64,000 nucleotides of DNA from Neohoeflea coraliihabitans (GTDB taxonomy: Bacteria > Pseudomonadota > Alphaproteobacteria > Rhizobiales > Rhizobiaceae): contig NZ_JAHWQX010000005.1 of assembly GCF_019334345.1 (NCBI RefSeq), forward strand, positions 1-64,000. The letters run 5' to 3'. This document shows positions 62,873 through 64,000 of this stretch, piece by piece. Numbering within the stretch: position 1 is the first letter of the stretch; the number at the start of each line of letters is the position of its first letter. The translations under genes were made by a program, and so were the position numbers. Below the pieces are notes generated by a model. That model did no database searches, was not told where the DNA came from, and saw nothing but the letters and a program-made list of their open reading frames with translations.

Positions 62873-64000
62873 TCATTCCTGCTTCTGGCGCTTTTGCCGC
62901 GCGTGCAACAGATCATCAATGGCCAGCGCCATGACGAGTGCCGAATCCTGCATGTCGCTTATCCCCACATACTCATCCGGCTGGTGCGCCAGATCAAGAA
63001 TACCCGGACCATAAGCGATACAGTCCTTCAAGCGGCCAATGCGGTCAATGTGCTTCTGGTCGTAGGTGCCGGGCGAGAGGACGTGCACCGGTTCGCAGCC
63101 CAGAACCCGGCGAATGCCCTGGGCGACGGCGCCGACCACCGGGGCGTCCGGCTCGGTCAGAGACGGGTTGACGTGCCAGAGTTCCGAGAGATCATAGTCA
63201 AAGTCAGCCCGCTCGCGTCTGACGCGTTCGAGCAGTTCGACGATTTCGGCGCGCACGTCGTCATAGTTTTCCTCGACGAGATAACGGCGGTCGATCACCA
63301 TGCGTGCGGAATCGGGCACGCAGGCAGAAGGGAAACCGGTGAAGTCCGGTTCCGGCTCGGCCTGACCGCCATGCAAGGAGTTGATGTTCATTGTCGATTG
63401 CCGGGCGCCATCTGGAACCACCGGCATTTCGGTGCGCCGCTCCGCCAGGGCCGGGAACAGTCGTTCCTCCATCTCCATCATCACGGCGCCCATATGGCGC
63501 ACGGCGCAATCGCCGAGGAACGGCATCGAACCGTGGGCGATGCGGCCATGGGTGGTGATCTCGGCCCACCAGACGCCGCGATGACCGCGGCAGATGCGTT
63601 CCTTGTTCAGCGGCTCGGGAATAATGACATGCTGCACCCGTTCGGGCGAGAAATAACCCTGCTCGGCGAGCCATGCGACCCCGCCGTAGCCGCCGGTCTC
63701 CTCATCCGCCGTGCCGGAAATCTCGATGGTGCCCGGATGGTCGGGAAAGGCGGCAATATAGGCTTCGGCGGCGATGATCGAGGCGGCCAGCCCGCCCTTC
63801 ATGTCGCAGGCGCCGCGGCCGTAGACCTTGCCATCGCGGACAAGCCCTTCGAAGGGATCGACACTCCAGCCACGGCCGGTCTCGACAACATCGGTATGAG
63901 AATTGAAATGGACGCAAGGACCGGATGCCGACCCTTCGCGGCGCGCGATGACATTCCAGCGCGGATAGCGGTCGCTGTCACCCGGTGTGCCGGTGGCACG
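62873..64000 (-). CDS. M20-family metallopeptidase (ArgE/DapE type), 5' end cut by window
   Basis: At least 376 residues are visible; the start lies past base 64000. The zinc-site motifs are HFNSHTDVV with the first His and Asp, GRGACDMKGG with the bridging Asp, and TADEETGG with the catalytic Glu. The dimerisation domain (GRIAHGSMPFLG) and the C-terminal His region (PGTYDQKHI) follow. M20 enzymes hydrolyse dipeptides or N-acyl amino acids. It is the first visible gene of the Dpp-type operon and probably cleaves the imported compound. Confidence 0.88.
   Translation of the reverse strand, partial: RATGTPGDSDRYPRWNVIARREGSASGPCVHFNSHTDVVETGRGWSVDPFEGLVRDGKVYGRGACDMKGGLAASIIAAEAYIAAFPDHPGTIEISGTADEETGGYGGVAWLAEQGYFSPERVQHVIIPEPLNKERICRGHRGVWWAEITTHGRIAHGSMPFLGDCAVRHMGAVMMEMEERLFPALAERRTEMPVVPDGARQSTMNINSLHGGQAEPEPDFTGFPSACVPDSARMVIDRRYLVEENYDDVRAEIVELLERVRRERADFDYDLSELWHVNPSLTEPDAPVVGAVAQGIRRVLGCEPVHVLSPGTYDQKHIDRIGRLKDCIAYGPGILDLAHQPDEYVGISDMQDSALVMALAIDDLLHARQKRQKQE

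Overview
The window is GC-rich, densely packed bacterial chromosome. Gene content points to an alphaproteobacterium, most likely Hyphomicrobiales (Rhizobiales): a GGAAC-N16-CGTT general-stress (EcfG-type) promoter, a BA14K-like tail on a class A penicillin-binding protein, guaA close to an RsmB-type methyltransferase, and many ABC/TRAP uptake operons each tied to a catabolic operon. I see no rRNA, tRNA, CRISPR array or insertion sequence, and no gene-free stretch above 300 bases.

Layout. 1-5486: oxoprolinase/hydantoinase genes (pxpA fragment, hyuA, hyuB; minus strand) with a divergent AraC regulator. 5641-7923: class A penicillin-binding protein. 7955-14931 (minus): sugar-type ABC operon 1 (binding protein, SDR, two permeases, ATPase, beta-hydroxyacid dehydrogenase, ThuA-like protein). 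15171-25795 (plus): an unusual regulator (winged helix fused to a MalE-like solute-binding domain), SDR, M24-family protein, E1 alpha/beta of a 2-oxoacid/acetoin dehydrogenase-type complex, an E2 divided over two genes, an aldehyde dehydrogenase and a KduD-like SDR. 25884-32440: a second copy of the unusual regulator and sugar ABC system 2. 32508-41200: GMC oxidoreductase, two Gfo/Idh/MocA dehydrogenases, OsmC protein, TRAP transporter, LacI regulator. 41228-51521: LysR regulator and a divergent operon with a taurine/nitrate-type ABC importer, FAD oxidoreductase, CoA-transferase, enoyl-CoA hydratase, 7Fe ferredoxin, DHDPS-family lyase, 2-oxoglutarate-semialdehyde-type dehydrogenase and a dCMP-deaminase-family protein. 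51636-57720: housekeeping genes (sulfotransferase-like, guaA, stress DUF892 protein, MTA/SAH nucleosidase, thioesterase, TspO, RsmB-type methyltransferase). 57837-64000: dipeptide-type ABC operon headed by an M20 peptidase.

How it fits together. The most unusual block is 7955-36317. Two paralogous regulators sit beside two paralogous sugar ABC importers, and a shared sequence TRTCCAAATC lies in the promoter regions of both systems (15105-15114, 25811-25820, 28787-28796; a related copy in reverse at 36400-36410). Between them lie oxidoreductases and a divided dehydrogenase complex in which one protein carries the lipoyl domains but a degenerate catalytic domain, while the other carries the intact catalytic domain but no lipoyl domain. 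I infer a regulated pathway for uptake, oxidation and TPP-dependent C-C cleavage of a polyol, sugar or sugar acid. The substrate cannot be read from the sequence. The 42278-51521 operon is a second unassigned pathway; its gene set suggests CoA-activation chemistry feeding 2-oxoglutarate.
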